Origin: Acidobacteriaceae bacterium KBS 146
Lineage (GTDB): Bacteria; Acidobacteriota; Terriglobia; Terriglobales; Acidobacteriaceae
NCBI GenBank assembly: GCA_000688615.1
Contig: JHVA01000001.1
Span: forward strand, 1,488,001 to 1,552,000
DNA length: 64,000 nucleotides
Direction of reading: 5' to 3'
The position numbers and the translations under genes are program-made. The notes beneath the pieces are model-generated. The model searched no databases and was not told where the DNA came from. It was given only the letters and a program-made list of their open reading frames with translations. Positions 32,940 through 42,000 of this stretch are shown here, one piece after another; within the stretch, counting starts at the first letter, position 1, and each line of letters opens with the position of its first letter.

Positions 32940-35234
32940 ATGAACGAAGGACAGACCATCTCGCATTATCGCGTTCTTGAACATCTTGGCTCCGGAGCCA
33001 TGGGAGTCGTCTGCAAGGCAGAAGACCTTCTCCTGCATCGCACCGTCGCACTCAAGAGCCTCTCTCCCTTATCCCTCTCCGACCCAGCTCTCAAGCGGAG
33101 CCTGCTCGAGGAGGCCCGCGCCGCCTGTGTTCTCGACCACCCCAACATCTGCCGCATCCATCACATCGAAGAACTCGCCGATGGCCAAATCATCCTCGTG
33201 ATGGCGTATTACGAGGGAGAAACCGTGGCCCAGCGAATCGCCCGCGGTCCCCTCGATCTGTCTTCTTCCTCAATGATCGCCATTCAGCTGCTTGCTGGCT
33301 TGCAGCACGCCCACGGCAAAGGCATCATTCATCGCGACATCAAGCCCTCCAACCTCATCCTCAATCCCGAAGGTGAGGTCAAAATTGTCGACTTCGGGCT
33401 CGCCCGGCGGCCTCACATCGCTCGTGCCCTCACCGAAACCGGCGTGCTCGTCGGAACGATCAGCTACATGGCCCCCGAACAGGTGCTCTCCCGGCCCGTA
33501 GATCATCGCGCCGATCTCTGGGCTGCAGGGGTCGTCCTGTACGAAATGCTCACGGCATCTCTGCCCTTCCCCGGGGCCACTCCTTACGCTGTCTTCGATT
33601 CCATTCTCCACACCCCTCCTCGACCGCTCACAGACTACCGGTCCGACCTCCCCGACGCTCTTCGCCAGCTCCTCGACCGCTCGCTTGCCAAAGATCCCGC
33701 TCAGCGATTTCAGGATGCGAACCAGTTCATCGCAGCTCTCGACCCCTTTTCGAAGCACCGCTCCGGCTATACCGTCACTCTTCCAACCTTACTGATGGAT
33801 TACCGGCGCGACACCGCCGATCCTTCCGTTGTCGTTCTTCCCTTCACGACCATGCCCGCCGACAGCAGCAGCGATTACTTCTGCGACGGCCTGACGGAAG
33901 AGATCATCACAGATCTTTCCAGCGTCCGGGCCCTCAGAATCATCTGCCGCGCCTCCGCGATGCAGTTGAAAGGCACACACGACTCTCCTCGCAAGATTGC
34001 CCGCGACCTCAACGTTCGCTACGTTCTTGAGGGATCGGTCCGCATGAACAATGCTCCAAGGGAGGGGAAGGCAAATATTCGGGTCACCGCTCAGCTGATC
34101 GACCCGGAGAGCCAGTCTCTACTCTGGGCAGACAAATACAATGGAACTCTGGATGATGTCTTTGCCATCCAGGAAAACATCTCGCGTCAGATCGTCTCCG
34201 CGCTCAAGATCAAGCTCACACCTGCAGAGGATCAACATATGCATGAACGTCCCCTCCCCGACGTTGAAGCGTACCGCTACTACCTGATGGCAAAACACGA
34301 GATCCTGAACTACTCCGAAGACGGCCTGGCCCGGGCTCTCGAGTATCTCGACACAGGAGAAAAGATCGTCGGCAAGAATGCTCTTTTGCTCGCGGCCAAG
34401 GGGCAGGTCTATTGGCAGTACATCAATGCGGGAATCTCCTCCGACACCTCTTACCTTACGAAGGCCCGCGACTGCGCCAATCAGGCGCTCGAGATCGATC
34501 CCAACTCAGCGCATGCGCACCGCCTGCTCGGCCTTATCAGTGTGCAGGAGGGCGATAGCCAGCGTGCCGTCCATCTGCTGAAGCGTGCCATCACTGCCGA
34601 CCCCAACGACTCCGATACCCTCAGCTGGTATTCGGCCGTCTGCGGGCTCAGTGGAAAAGCACATGCCGCCATGCCTCTGGCGCGCCGCATCCTGGAGATC
34701 GATCCGCTGACCCCCGTCTATCGCTTCATACCAGGGCTGCTGTGCTTGATGGGTGGCGAGTTCGCTGACGCGTTGCCTTCCTTCGAAGATGCCATCCGTC
34801 TCGACCCGACCAACGCCATGTTGCTCTGGTGCCGCGGTCAGATCCTCGCTCTGCTTCGCCGCGATGAGGAAGCCGTCACGCAATTCGATGCCATCCAGCA
34901 ACTCGATCCTGCACACTTCTTCTCGCAGCTCGGAGCCGTGATGCAGGCTGCCCTCCGCTCCGATGCCGTCGCCTTCAAGGCTGCCGCGACAACGGACCTC
35001 TTTCAGATCTCCGAATGCGACCCTCACTACTCCTGGAACGTCGCCCAGTGCTTCGCGCTCATGGGAGACACGACCAGCGCACTCGACTGGATCGAAAAAG
35101 CGGCGAGCAAAGGCTTCATCAACTATCCAATGATCAGTCGTTGGGATCCGCTTCTTACCTCAGTCCGCCATACCCCGAAATTCGATGAAGTCGTCGATCG
35201 CATCCGCGAACGCTGGGAAACCTTCGAAGTCTGA
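32940..35234 (+). CDS. Soluble Ser/Thr protein kinase with TolB-like and TPR domains
   Basis: A 764-residue protein without a membrane segment. Residues about 8-270 are a PknB-type kinase: VLEHLGSGAMGVVCKAED, Lys in TVALKSL, catalytic HRDIKPSNLIL, DFGLAR in the activation loop, and MAPEQ. Residues about 295-430 match the TolB-like N-terminal domain often fused to such kinases and adenylate cyclases (VVVLPFTTMPADSSSDYFCDGLTEEI, YVLEGSVRM, LWADKYNGTLDDVFAIQENI). From about 465 to 720 there are TPR-like repeats (ALEIDPNSAHAHRLLGLI, AIRLDPTNAMLLWCRGQI). This architecture is common in Acidobacteria. Targets are unknown. Confidence 0.92.
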   Translation: MNEGQTISHYRVLEHLGSGAMGVVCKAEDLLLHRTVALKSLSPLSLSDPALKRSLLEEARAACVLDHPNICRIHHIEELADGQIILVMAYYEGETVAQRIARGPLDLSSSSMIAIQLLAGLQHAHGKGIIHRDIKPSNLILNPEGEVKIVDFGLARRPHIARALTETGVLVGTISYMAPEQVLSRPVDHRADLWAAGVVLYEMLTASLPFPGATPYAVFDSILHTPPRPLTDYRSDLPDALRQLLDRSLAKDPAQRFQDANQFIAALDPFSKHRSGYTVTLPTLLMDYRRDTADPSVVVLPFTTMPADSSSDYFCDGLTEEIITDLSSVRALRIICRASAMQLKGTHDSPRKIARDLNVRYVLEGSVRMNNAPREGKANIRVTAQLIDPESQSLLWADKYNGTLDDVFAIQENISRQIVSALKIKLTPAEDQHMHERPLPDVEAYRYYLMAKHEILNYSEDGLARALEYLDTGEKIVGKNALLLAAKGQVYWQYINAGISSDTSYLTKARDCANQALEIDPNSAHAHRLLGLISVQEGDSQRAVHLLKRAITADPNDSDTLSWYSAVCGLSGKAHAAMPLARRILEIDPLTPVYRFIPGLLCLMGGEFADALPSFEDAIRLDPTNAMLLWCRGQILALLRRDEEAVTQFDAIQQLDPAHFFSQLGAVMQAALRSDAVAFKAAATTDLFQISECDPHYSWNVAQCFALMGDTTSALDWIEKAASKGFINYPMISRWDPLLTSVRHTPKFDEVVDRIRERWETFEV

Positions 35235-35329
35235 AGCAGCTACGCTTCGTTATTCTGACTTACCCAATCATCGCGACAGGAGTGGGCATTCGGGCAAGGC
35301 TCGAACCGCCGCGATTTACGCCACGGATT

Positions 35330-35396
35330 CGAAACGCGCCGCTCCCCCCAAAGCGAGTGTCATTTCGAACCGCGCCGCTCCCCCAAGCGAGTGTCA
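35330..35396. repeat. Tandem pair of about 33-bp direct repeats
   Basis: Unit 1 (35330-35363) and unit 2 (35366-35396) share CGAA-CGCGCCGCTCCCCC and AAGCGAGTGTCAT, with small length differences in the C-run. They lie in the gene-free gap (35235-35518) between convergent genes. Confidence 0.75.
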
Positions 35397-35441
35397 TCCT
35401 GAGCGAAGCGACCGGAGGGAGCGCAGTCGAAGGATCTGCGG
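35388..35441. repeat. Dispersed REP-like intergenic element, diverged copy
   Basis: The stretch GTGTCATCCTGAGCGAAGCG, 9 bp after the second unit's C-run, followed by GCAGTCGAAGGATCTGCGGT, has the form of the short interspersed repeat found between genes in many soil bacteria. It is related to the 21-bp repeat at 7077 and 43978 (CTGAGC-GAAGCGAAGAATC consensus). The rest of the 284-bp gap holds no gene. Confidence 0.6.
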
Positions 35442-35518
35442 TTCAGCGCCAGCCAGGTCCCATTCGTGCAAACGAGGAGCGGGCCCTTCGAAGAAACCCT
35501 CGGTCAATCCCTAGTGGC

Positions 35519-36673
35519 TCACCCTCGACTGGGGGCTTTTCCTAGCAGCTCTCGAGCGATCACCATTCGCTGAATCTCGCTCGTTCCCTCACCAATCGGA
35601 CATAACCGCACGTCACGATAAAACTTCTCCGCCGGATAGTCCTTAATAAATCCATACCCTCCGTGAATCTGCACACTTTCATCGCAGATCCTGCAAGCCG
35701 CTTCGCTCGCGTAGAGCTTTGCCATCGCGGACTCTCGGGTCACGCGCATTCCCTTATCCTTCATCTGGGCCGCCCGCATCGTCAGCAGCCACGCCGCGTC
35801 AAGCTCCGTTGCCATATCCGCAAGCTTGAACTGAATCGCCTGAAACTCTGAGATCGTCTTACCGAACTGCTTTCGCTCCTTCGAATACTTCACCGCGGCA
35901 TCTAGCGCGCCCCGCCCTATACCGAGGCTGAGCGCTGCAATCGAGATCCTTCCTCCATCCAGCACGCGCATTGCATCCTTGAAGCCCTCGCCGATCTTGC
36001 CAATCAGGTTCTCCCCCGGAACCTCGCAGTTCTCAAAGATCAGCTCCGCGGTATCGCTCGCACGCAACCCCAGCTTGTTCTCTTTTTTCCCTGGCCGAAA
36101 TCCAGGCGTGCCCTTCTCCACGACGAACGCCGTAATCCCTCCACTCGCTGCCTTCTCCTTGTCCGTGACCGCAAGCACTACCGCGCAATTCGCATACGTC
36201 CCATTCGTGATGAACGTCTTCGAACCGTTAAGCACCCACTTATCCCCGCGCTTTACCGCCGTCGTTCGCGCCCCACCTGCATCACTTCCCGATCCCGGCT
36301 CCGTCAAGCCCCAGGCGCCCAGCCATTCGCCGCTCGCCAGCTTCGGAATCCACCGCTTCTTCTGCTCGTCACTTCCCGCAAGCATAATGTGGTTCGTACA
36401 TAGCGAATTGTGCGCGGCCACAATAATCCCCACACTTCCATCTACGCGCGACAGCTCTTCGATCGCTGTCACATACTCCACGTACCCCATTCCCGCACCG
36501 CCCAGCTCTTCGGGAAAGATCACGCCCATCAATCCCATAGCGCCCAGCTTCTTCACCACAGCCTGCGGAAATTCGCTCTTCTCATCCCACTCGCTGACAT
36601 AGGGAGCAATCTCTCTCTCCGCAAATGCCCGCACCTCCTTCCGCAGCTGCTCCTGCTCTTCGGTCAGAAACAT
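35519..36673 (-). CDS. Acyl-CoA dehydrogenase
   Basis: A 384-residue flavoenzyme that introduces a 2,3 double bond into acyl-CoA thioesters. The N-terminal helical domain opens [20 protein letters not shown]. Family signature 1 is [17 protein letters not shown], and signature 2 is [20 protein letters not shown], followed by [18 protein letters not shown] with the catalytic glutamate in the EGTS position. The length is standard for short/branched-chain enzymes. No electron-transfer flavoprotein or thiolase genes are adjacent, so the chain specificity cannot be assigned. Confidence 0.95.
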   Translation of the reverse strand: MFLTEEQEQLRKEVRAFAEREIAPYVSEWDEKSEFPQAVVKKLGAMGLMGVIFPEELGGAGMGYVEYVTAIEELSRVDGSVGIIVAAHNSLCTNHIMLAGSDEQKKRWIPKLASGEWLGAWGLTEPGSGSDAGGARTTAVKRGDKWVLNGSKTFITNGTYANCAVVLAVTDKEKAASGGITAFVVEKGTPGFRPGKKENKLGLRASDTAELIFENCEVPGENLIGKIGEGFKDAMRVLDGGRISIAALSLGIGRGALDAAVKYSKERKQFGKTISEFQAIQFKLADMATELDAAWLLTMRAAQMKDKGMRVTRESAMAKLYASEAACRICDESVQIHGGYGFIKDYPAEKFYRDVRLCPIGEGTSEIQRMVIARELLGKAPSRG

Positions 36674-36840
36674 TTGATTTCCTCCGTCATCGCATAACCA
36701 AAACTAATACATTCATCACCGAAAACGATACTACTCACCGTCTGTTTCTGTCTCCAGTATCCGATTCTGGTAGTCATCACCTCTCCCGCGCATGCATCAG
36801 TCAGGAAAGGTTGCCTGGTACAGAAAATGTTTTCCCTTCT

Positions 36841-36860
36841 TTGGCAAAAGTCTTTGCCAA
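36841..36860. promoter_or_regulatory. Perfect 20-bp operator-like palindrome
   Basis: TTGGCAAA-AGTC-TTTGCCAA lies in the 386-bp divergent region between acyl-CoA dehydrogenase and the TonB receptor. A second inverted repeat, TAACAC-N9-GTGTTA, is at 36905-36925, about 135 bp before the receptor start. No gene is seen in this gap. Either site could control either neighbour. Confidence 0.5.
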
Positions 36861-37059
36861 CCTTCTCGGCCTCCCTCTCTAGGACCAGCCAACCCTCCTC
36901 CGACTAACACCTTTATTATGTGTTAATTATCTCGAATTTGCATTTTGGGGATAAACGTGCTTTAGGCCGGTGCATGCGGAGATTTGCGACGAGAGATAAC
37001 AAACTTCCCCCGAAGGAGCAATTAACGCACAAATTCAAATAGAAAGCCGGGCTCTTCTC

Positions 37060-39324
37060 ATGCTGAGTCACAACCTTGCTTCATTTCCCCGTAGTTTGTG
37101 TGCTGTCGCCACGTTTCTAGTCGCCTCACCCCATGCTTGGACACAGATCAGTTCAAGCACGTCCAGCATGGACCGAACCGCCGTATCCTCTCCCAAGCAG
37201 GCACGAGAACCGAATCTTGGAGGCTTGCCCCCAATCGTCGCCAGAAGTGCGTCCGATGCTGAATCGGATCAGTATCCCGGCGGCTCCCCTGTATCACTGG
37301 CAGCTAATTCGCCTGCATCCCCGACCGGGACTCGTTCAAAAGATAGCGTCGGGATCGTCAAAACGGACATAAAAGTAGTTGCGACACAAGCGGACAGCAG
37401 CGAAGGCTTCGAGAGAAAAATCAGTCCGAAAGAGATCGAGACGTCTGCCGGGACATTCGGAGATCCCTCGCGATTCCTGCAAATGCTGCCTGGAATCGTA
37501 TCCGACAACGACAAGTTCAATGACTTTATCGTTCGCGGCGGCAACTCGCAGGAAACCCTCTTTATCGTCGACAACATCGAGATGCCGTCGATCAATCAAC
37601 TGGCTCTCTCCGACACGACAGGAGGCTTCGTCTCCATGATCGACAACAAGGCAATTCAGCAGATGACCTTGCATACAGATACCTATGACAGCAAATTTGA
37701 TCAAAGGCTCTCTGCCATCGTCGAGATCACGACCACCAAAAATTCCCGAACCGTCCCGCATGCAGAGATAGAACTGGGTATGGCAGGAGCCGGAGGTTCA
37801 ATCGATCGGCCCTGGGGGCCTAACGGATCGATGTTTGTCTCCGGGCGTCGAAGCATTCTCAACCTGCTGACCAACGATATCGGTATGAATGGTGTACCGA
37901 TCTACAGCAACGGGTTGTTCCGTGCAGACAAGCGCCTCAACGAGAAGAATAACTTCTGGGGACTCTCCCTCACAGGAGTGGACTCCATCCAGATCCATCC
38001 CGACCCCCACAATCGATGGGAAACAAATCCTTATGACATCACTTACCAGGGTTGGAGAAATACAACGGGGCTCAACTGGCAGCACGTCTTCTCCAGTCGA
38101 TCCTTTGGAGTTCTCAGTCTTTCAAACTCAGAACAATCCCAATCTCTCCGGGAAAATGCGCAGCTACAGGCAGACGCCACGGTGTATGCAGAAGATACAA
38201 GGAACGGAATTACAAGAGCAAAATACGATGGAACCTTACAGGCAAAGCCCTGGCTCACGATCACAGCCGGCGTCAGGACAGCTTTAGACCGGACGAACTA
38301 CCGGCTCAATCAACCGCTGGGACTCCAAAATCCATACAGCGAGAACGCCACGCCTGTGAATGCGACCTCGTTCCATCGCGATTTCTCCACCTTCTCCTCG
38401 GCGGAATATAGCCAGGCTGCATTCCTGCTTCCACACGGAATGAAGATTGTGGTCGGCCAGAGGTTTTCGCAATGGGCTATCGTTGGAAGCGAGGCATGGA
38501 CTCCCAAAGCTTTGTTCGTGATGCCGATCTTTGGCAGAATCGCGCACATCGGCTATGCCGAGTATGCGCAGCTTCCGCCTTCGCTCTACATCCTCTCGTT
38601 CAACAACCAGTCGTTGCAACCGATTCGAGCACGTCATATCACCGGCGGGTTTGAAGCAATCCACTATCAACGCATGCGGCTTTCCATTGAGGCCTATCAA
38701 AAACGTTATTCCGATTATCCGGTCGCTCTCAACGTTCCTCAGCTTTCACTCGCAAATATCACGAACACCTTCGGGCAGGCTTTTCTCATGTTTCCCATGA
38801 CCAGTAAAGGTCTGGGGATCGCTCGGGGCGTCGAGTTGGCACTGGATTGCAAGTTGTCTTCCCGTTTCTCCCTCACCAGTTCGATGACATATTCCAGAAG
38901 CTGGTACTCAGGGCTGGATGGCGTGCTTCGGCGAGGTAGCTTCGATCTACCCTTTGTCGCAAACATCGCAGGAAATCTCCGCCTGGGTAAAACGATGATC
39001 ATGTCATCTCGCTACAGTCTTGCCTCGGGAAGGCCTTACACGCCCGACAATCTTCTTCGAAGCACCTCGCAGAACCGGGATGTCTACGACCTCTCAAAGA
39101 TCAATGCAGCGCGAGGGCCGGAATACAGTCGACTGGACTTCAGGTTGGAGCAAAGTCATCCCGTGAAACGAGGAACGTTCACATGGCATGTCGGCCTGCA
39201 AAATGCCATGGGAACGAACAATTTTTATTCCTATGAATGGCGGCCGCGAGCGACAGGAGCCGGTGTTCTCGCTCAGGACCAGATGCCGAGATTCCCGGAT
39301 GGAGGGTTCAAATACATCTTCTGA
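37060..39324 (+). CDS. TonB-dependent outer-membrane receptor
   Basis: A 754-residue receptor. A signal peptide (about residues 1-28, ending near SPHAWTQ) is followed by a long low-complexity spacer. A plug domain comes at about 110-220 (IETSAGTFGDPSRFLQMLPGIV, FIVRGGNSQETLFIVDNIEMP, SAIVEITTTKNS), then a beta-barrel ending FPDGGFKYIF with the terminal phenylalanine expected for barrel assembly. The carboxypeptidase-regulatory-like domain typical of the larger acidobacterial OmpA/TonB proteins is absent. No inner-membrane transporter is adjacent, so the ligand is unknown. Palindromes upstream suggest ligand-responsive control. Confidence 0.88.
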   Translation: MLSHNLASFPRSLCAVATFLVASPHAWTQISSSTSSMDRTAVSSPKQAREPNLGGLPPIVARSASDAESDQYPGGSPVSLAANSPASPTGTRSKDSVGIVKTDIKVVATQADSSEGFERKISPKEIETSAGTFGDPSRFLQMLPGIVSDNDKFNDFIVRGGNSQETLFIVDNIEMPSINQLALSDTTGGFVSMIDNKAIQQMTLHTDTYDSKFDQRLSAIVEITTTKNSRTVPHAEIELGMAGAGGSIDRPWGPNGSMFVSGRRSILNLLTNDIGMNGVPIYSNGLFRADKRLNEKNNFWGLSLTGVDSIQIHPDPHNRWETNPYDITYQGWRNTTGLNWQHVFSSRSFGVLSLSNSEQSQSLRENAQLQADATVYAEDTRNGITRAKYDGTLQAKPWLTITAGVRTALDRTNYRLNQPLGLQNPYSENATPVNATSFHRDFSTFSSAEYSQAAFLLPHGMKIVVGQRFSQWAIVGSEAWTPKALFVMPIFGRIAHIGYAEYAQLPPSLYILSFNNQSLQPIRARHITGGFEAIHYQRMRLSIEAYQKRYSDYPVALNVPQLSLANITNTFGQAFLMFPMTSKGLGIARGVELALDCKLSSRFSLTSSMTYSRSWYSGLDGVLRRGSFDLPFVANIAGNLRLGKTMIMSSRYSLASGRPYTPDNLLRSTSQNRDVYDLSKINAARGPEYSRLDFRLEQSHPVKRGTFTWHVGLQNAMGTNNFYSYEWRPRATGAGVLAQDQMPRFPDGGFKYIF

Positions 39325-39520
39325 GCAGGACTGGATACGCCCCCCAGCCGTCCGTCGGCCAGTCAAGCCTCCAGGCCATCGAAATCCATGTAAGCCCGCG
39401 TTGTCACCGTCCTTACACAGCCAGCAGGGAGTGCTGATTCCCCTCCCTGCGTCGATGAATTCACGCTCTTCTCCTATCACTCCATTCGGAAACGAGCGAC
39501 AAAGCATGGCAACAGATATT

Positions 39521-40666
39521 TCAAAAAGATCGCGCCCGTAACAGCCCAAGGTCCACTGCCGGAACCTCTATTTGTAGTCGGAATCTTCCCGCAGGCTCGT
39601 ATTCTGAAAATGTCATCTCACTGCCCGGACACACCTTCCCGAGCTGGAGCTCCTCCTGAACCACAGGGTCTACCGTACTCCCCCCGGGCAGCTGTCTCAG
39701 ATTGGCGTAGACCGGCCCGCCCACTTTCCTAGTGTCTTCGCATGCGCCCTGATCCGCGGGAGCGCTAATCCTCGTCGGGACATCCACCCTGTACGCATAC
39801 CGGCACACAGGCAAACCAGCTCCCACAAGAACACATCGTCCGTTGCTCGGAGCATTGAAGCTTTTGTTTACCGTAATCACCTCCGGCATCTTCGGCCGCA
39901 GCCTCTCCCCGACCAGCTCCATCCGCAACTGAGCCTTACGTCCGTCCACTTGCGTCAGGATCTCCTGCGGCACCACGAACGAAAGCGCGTCTTCATTCAG
40001 GATTGCCGTCTGCCACGGCGAAACATAGCGCTTCCCAGCTGCTTCGATCACATACGACACATTCGTGTCATGCAGCTTATAACCCGCGTTTAGCCCCTCC
40101 AGCCTCACTCGAACCTTCAGCTCCACCAGTCCTCGTGACGCATTCATCTCTTCCTTGCGTTCCGTGTAAGGCACCGGTCCCGGCAAAACCACCAGCCGCA
40201 GGCCCGCGTCTCGCGATAAGGGATAGTGGCTCCGGATCAGGGCACGGATTGGAGCGCCGAGGTGCGTCCCGGAAAATCCATAGAACAACACCAGAAACAG
40301 TCCCGCAACCGCTCCAAACGCTACCTGCGATCGCCTCGTTTGCCGCCTCGAATACTGATACACCACCACCCCGATCAGCAGCCCGGCAAACAGCACCGCC
40401 ATCGCCTCGAACGAATACGGAGGCGGCATCCGCATATCAGACGAGCGGAACACGGTACTCAGCACCGTCACCCAGATCGCTATGATCCCAATTAGCACCA
40501 GAAACGCCTCGATCACCGTCGTCGTTACGGCTCCGATCAGCACAAAGGGTAACCACGCGTCCAACGCGATCATCGTCAGGCAGCGCATCATCCCTGTGGG
40601 CGAGCTTAGTAATCCGAGCCCGGCTCGCGACAGCAGCCACCACTGCATCAGCACAAATGGAATCAC
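39521..40666 (-). CDS. Membrane protein of unknown function, probably 5'-truncated
   Basis: 381 residues. The first 150 contain about four membrane helices (VLMQWWLLSRAGLGLL, WLPFVLIGAVTTTVIEAFLVLIGIIA, AMAVLFAGLLIGVVVYQY, VAFGAVAGLFLVLFYGF). The remainder is a soluble, beta-rich domain, probably extracytoplasmic, with paired cysteines. The only start is a GTG with no good ribosome site. The hydrophobic frame continues upstream through it (VITNISGGVVVIP) to a stop near 40695, exactly where an inserted segment begins. I infer that the native 5' end was lost to that insertion. The family is not recognised. Confidence 0.6.
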   Translation of the reverse strand: MIPFVLMQWWLLSRAGLGLLSSPTGMMRCLTMIALDAWLPFVLIGAVTTTVIEAFLVLIGIIAIWVTVLSTVFRSSDMRMPPPYSFEAMAVLFAGLLIGVVVYQYSRRQTRRSQVAFGAVAGLFLVLFYGFSGTHLGAPIRALIRSHYPLSRDAGLRLVVLPGPVPYTERKEEMNASRGLVELKVRVRLEGLNAGYKLHDTNVSYVIEAAGKRYVSPWQTAILNEDALSFVVPQEILTQVDGRKAQLRMELVGERLRPKMPEVITVNKSFNAPSNGRCVLVGAGLPVCRYAYRVDVPTRISAPADQGACEDTRKVGGPVYANLRQLPGGSTVDPVVQEELQLGKVCPGSEMTFSEYEPAGRFRLQIEVPAVDLGLLRARSF

Positions 40667-40698
40667 GACAACCCCACCAGAAATATTGGTAATAACTC

Positions 40699-40714
40699 AC
40701 TTGACGAATCAAGT
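40699..40714. promoter_or_regulatory. Palindrome at the edge of the inserted segment
   Basis: ACTTGA-CGAA-TCAAGT is a perfect 6-bp inverted repeat with a 4-nt centre. It lies 41 bp before the DUF3800 start and directly beside the point where the truncated membrane gene stops matching. It may be a regulatory site for the DUF3800 pair or part of an element end. Confidence 0.4.
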
Positions 40715-40754
40715 AGCATAGGTCATCTATCTCTCAGAAAAATGGGGGGATGCG

Positions 40755-41618
40755 ATGATTAAATCCGTTCGCATAGCGGAGGCTGCGGTAGTGCTCAGCG
40801 TGTTCGGTGATGAGAGTTCGGACGAGACAAAGCGGCGCGTGTTTGCCGTTGCAGGCGTGATTGGAACGGAACCCATGTGGGAAGCGCTGGAGGCGGCATG
40901 GGTTGATCGAACTGGAGGCATACCTTTCCATGCCAACCATTGCGAGAGTGATTGGGGAGACTACAAAAATACTCCGCATGCAGAAAACCAACTTCTATAT
41001 CGAGACCTAACAACGCTACTGGCGAAAAGCGACTTATCTGGCTGGGGATTTGCGATTGATCTAATAGCTCAGAAAAAAGTTTTTCCCGACGCTCCTGAAA
41101 TTGCTTATTACAAAGGATTTTCGGAAGTTGTGTCTTCCATGCTTGTTTTCGCTGCTAGTTGCAATCAGCCCGTCAAATTCACTTTTGATAGGCGGGCAGA
41201 AAGCGAATACAACTCCGCCTATCTCTACAAGATTTATCGTGAGCGACCCGAAAACAGGGTTGATATGTTTAGGAATATCACTTTCGCATGTTCACGCGAG
41301 GAGCCTAGAGTTCAAGTGGCGGATCTATGGGCCAGAGAAACTATGAAAGCGGTAGATAACCTGATTGGACCGAAGAAAAGACCTCCTAGGAAATCATGGG
41401 AGGCTTTAGTGGGAACTAACCGCTTTAAGGCCGATGCGATTAGCGAAGAATGGTTCTATTCCCTAAAGATACAGATGACGGAAATTCAGAAAAAATTTGG
41501 AATGGAGCCTACTACATACGGGCGTTGGCTCAACGAAAACGGGTTATCCAACAACGTGACTAACGTGTTCAGATTTTTAGGACGCTCATATAACGGAGAG
41601 GGACCGGAAATCATATGA
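40755..41618 (+). CDS. DUF3800 domain protein
   Basis: A 287-residue soluble protein of the DUF3800 family, recognised by the opening acidic motif VFGDESSDETKRRVFAVAGVI, the later FTFDRRAESEYNSAY and EEPRVQVADLWARETMKA. The spaced acidic residues and fold suggest an RNase H-like nuclease, but no activity is established. DUF3800 genes often travel with mobile elements and defence islands. Base composition is clearly more AT-rich than the neighbours, which fits transfer. A GGGGGA precedes the ATG. The stop overlaps the start of a 47-residue gene as ATGA. Confidence 0.85.
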   Translation: MIKSVRIAEAAVVLSVFGDESSDETKRRVFAVAGVIGTEPMWEALEAAWVDRTGGIPFHANHCESDWGDYKNTPHAENQLLYRDLTTLLAKSDLSGWGFAIDLIAQKKVFPDAPEIAYYKGFSEVVSSMLVFAASCNQPVKFTFDRRAESEYNSAYLYKIYRERPENRVDMFRNITFACSREEPRVQVADLWARETMKAVDNLIGPKKRPPRKSWEALVGTNRFKADAISEEWFYSLKIQMTEIQKKFGMEPTTYGRWLNENGLSNNVTNVFRFLGRSYNGEGPEII

Positions 41619-41758
41619 CGGAAAAACAAAATTACGATCAAGCGATGAAGAAGATACTCTCCGTATCTAAGCAAGAGTTACAACGCAGGATTGAGGAAGA
41701 AAAAAAGATCAAACATCCGTCTAAACCTTCCTCTTCCCACGACCCTGCCTCTTCCTAG
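41615..41758 (+). CDS. 47-residue partner of DUF3800, function unknown
   Basis: The product begins MTEKQNYDQAMKKILSVSKQ and continues with a charged helix (ELQRRIEEEKKIKHPSKP) and a Ser-rich tail. It is translationally coupled to the DUF3800 gene through ATGA, which supports a two-protein unit. Its stop codon overlaps the stop of the convergent transposase remnant by two bases. It is probably a small helical binding partner or antidote; this is inference from the arrangement only. Confidence 0.65.
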   Translation: MTEKQNYDQAMKKILSVSKQELQRRIEEEKKIKHPSKPSSSHDPASS

Positions 41759-42000
41759 AAGGCCGTTTCTCCCACCTTGCCGGTGACCTCAGCAAAGGTT
41801 AATCGCTTGCCTGCGATCTGCGATAAGACTTTCTTGAAACGTTTTTCATCGGACTTGTTATGACGAATGTTGAAACGAAAAACCTGTTCATCGATGAACG
41901 GTTCACCGCCACATAGGTACCGCTAAGGTTGCGTTTCATCAAGCCCCAGAAATCCTCCAGAGAGTTAGTGTGAACCTGACCGTTCACAGCGCTGCCGCAC
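41755..42000 (-). pseudogene. IS1595-type (ISXO2-like) transposase, C-terminal remnant
   Basis: The minus strand encodes VNGQVHTNSLEDFWGLMKRN and LSGTYVAV, then after a frameshift and a small deletion DEQVFRFNIRHNKSDEKRFK, KVLSQIAGKRLTFAEVTGKV and GETAF before a TAG at 41755. This is the conserved end of IS1595-family transposases, including the HTN...FW..LKR motif around the last catalytic acidic residue. The whole N-terminal two-thirds is missing and the sequence runs directly into the GntR gene. It cannot make an active enzyme. Confidence 0.8.
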
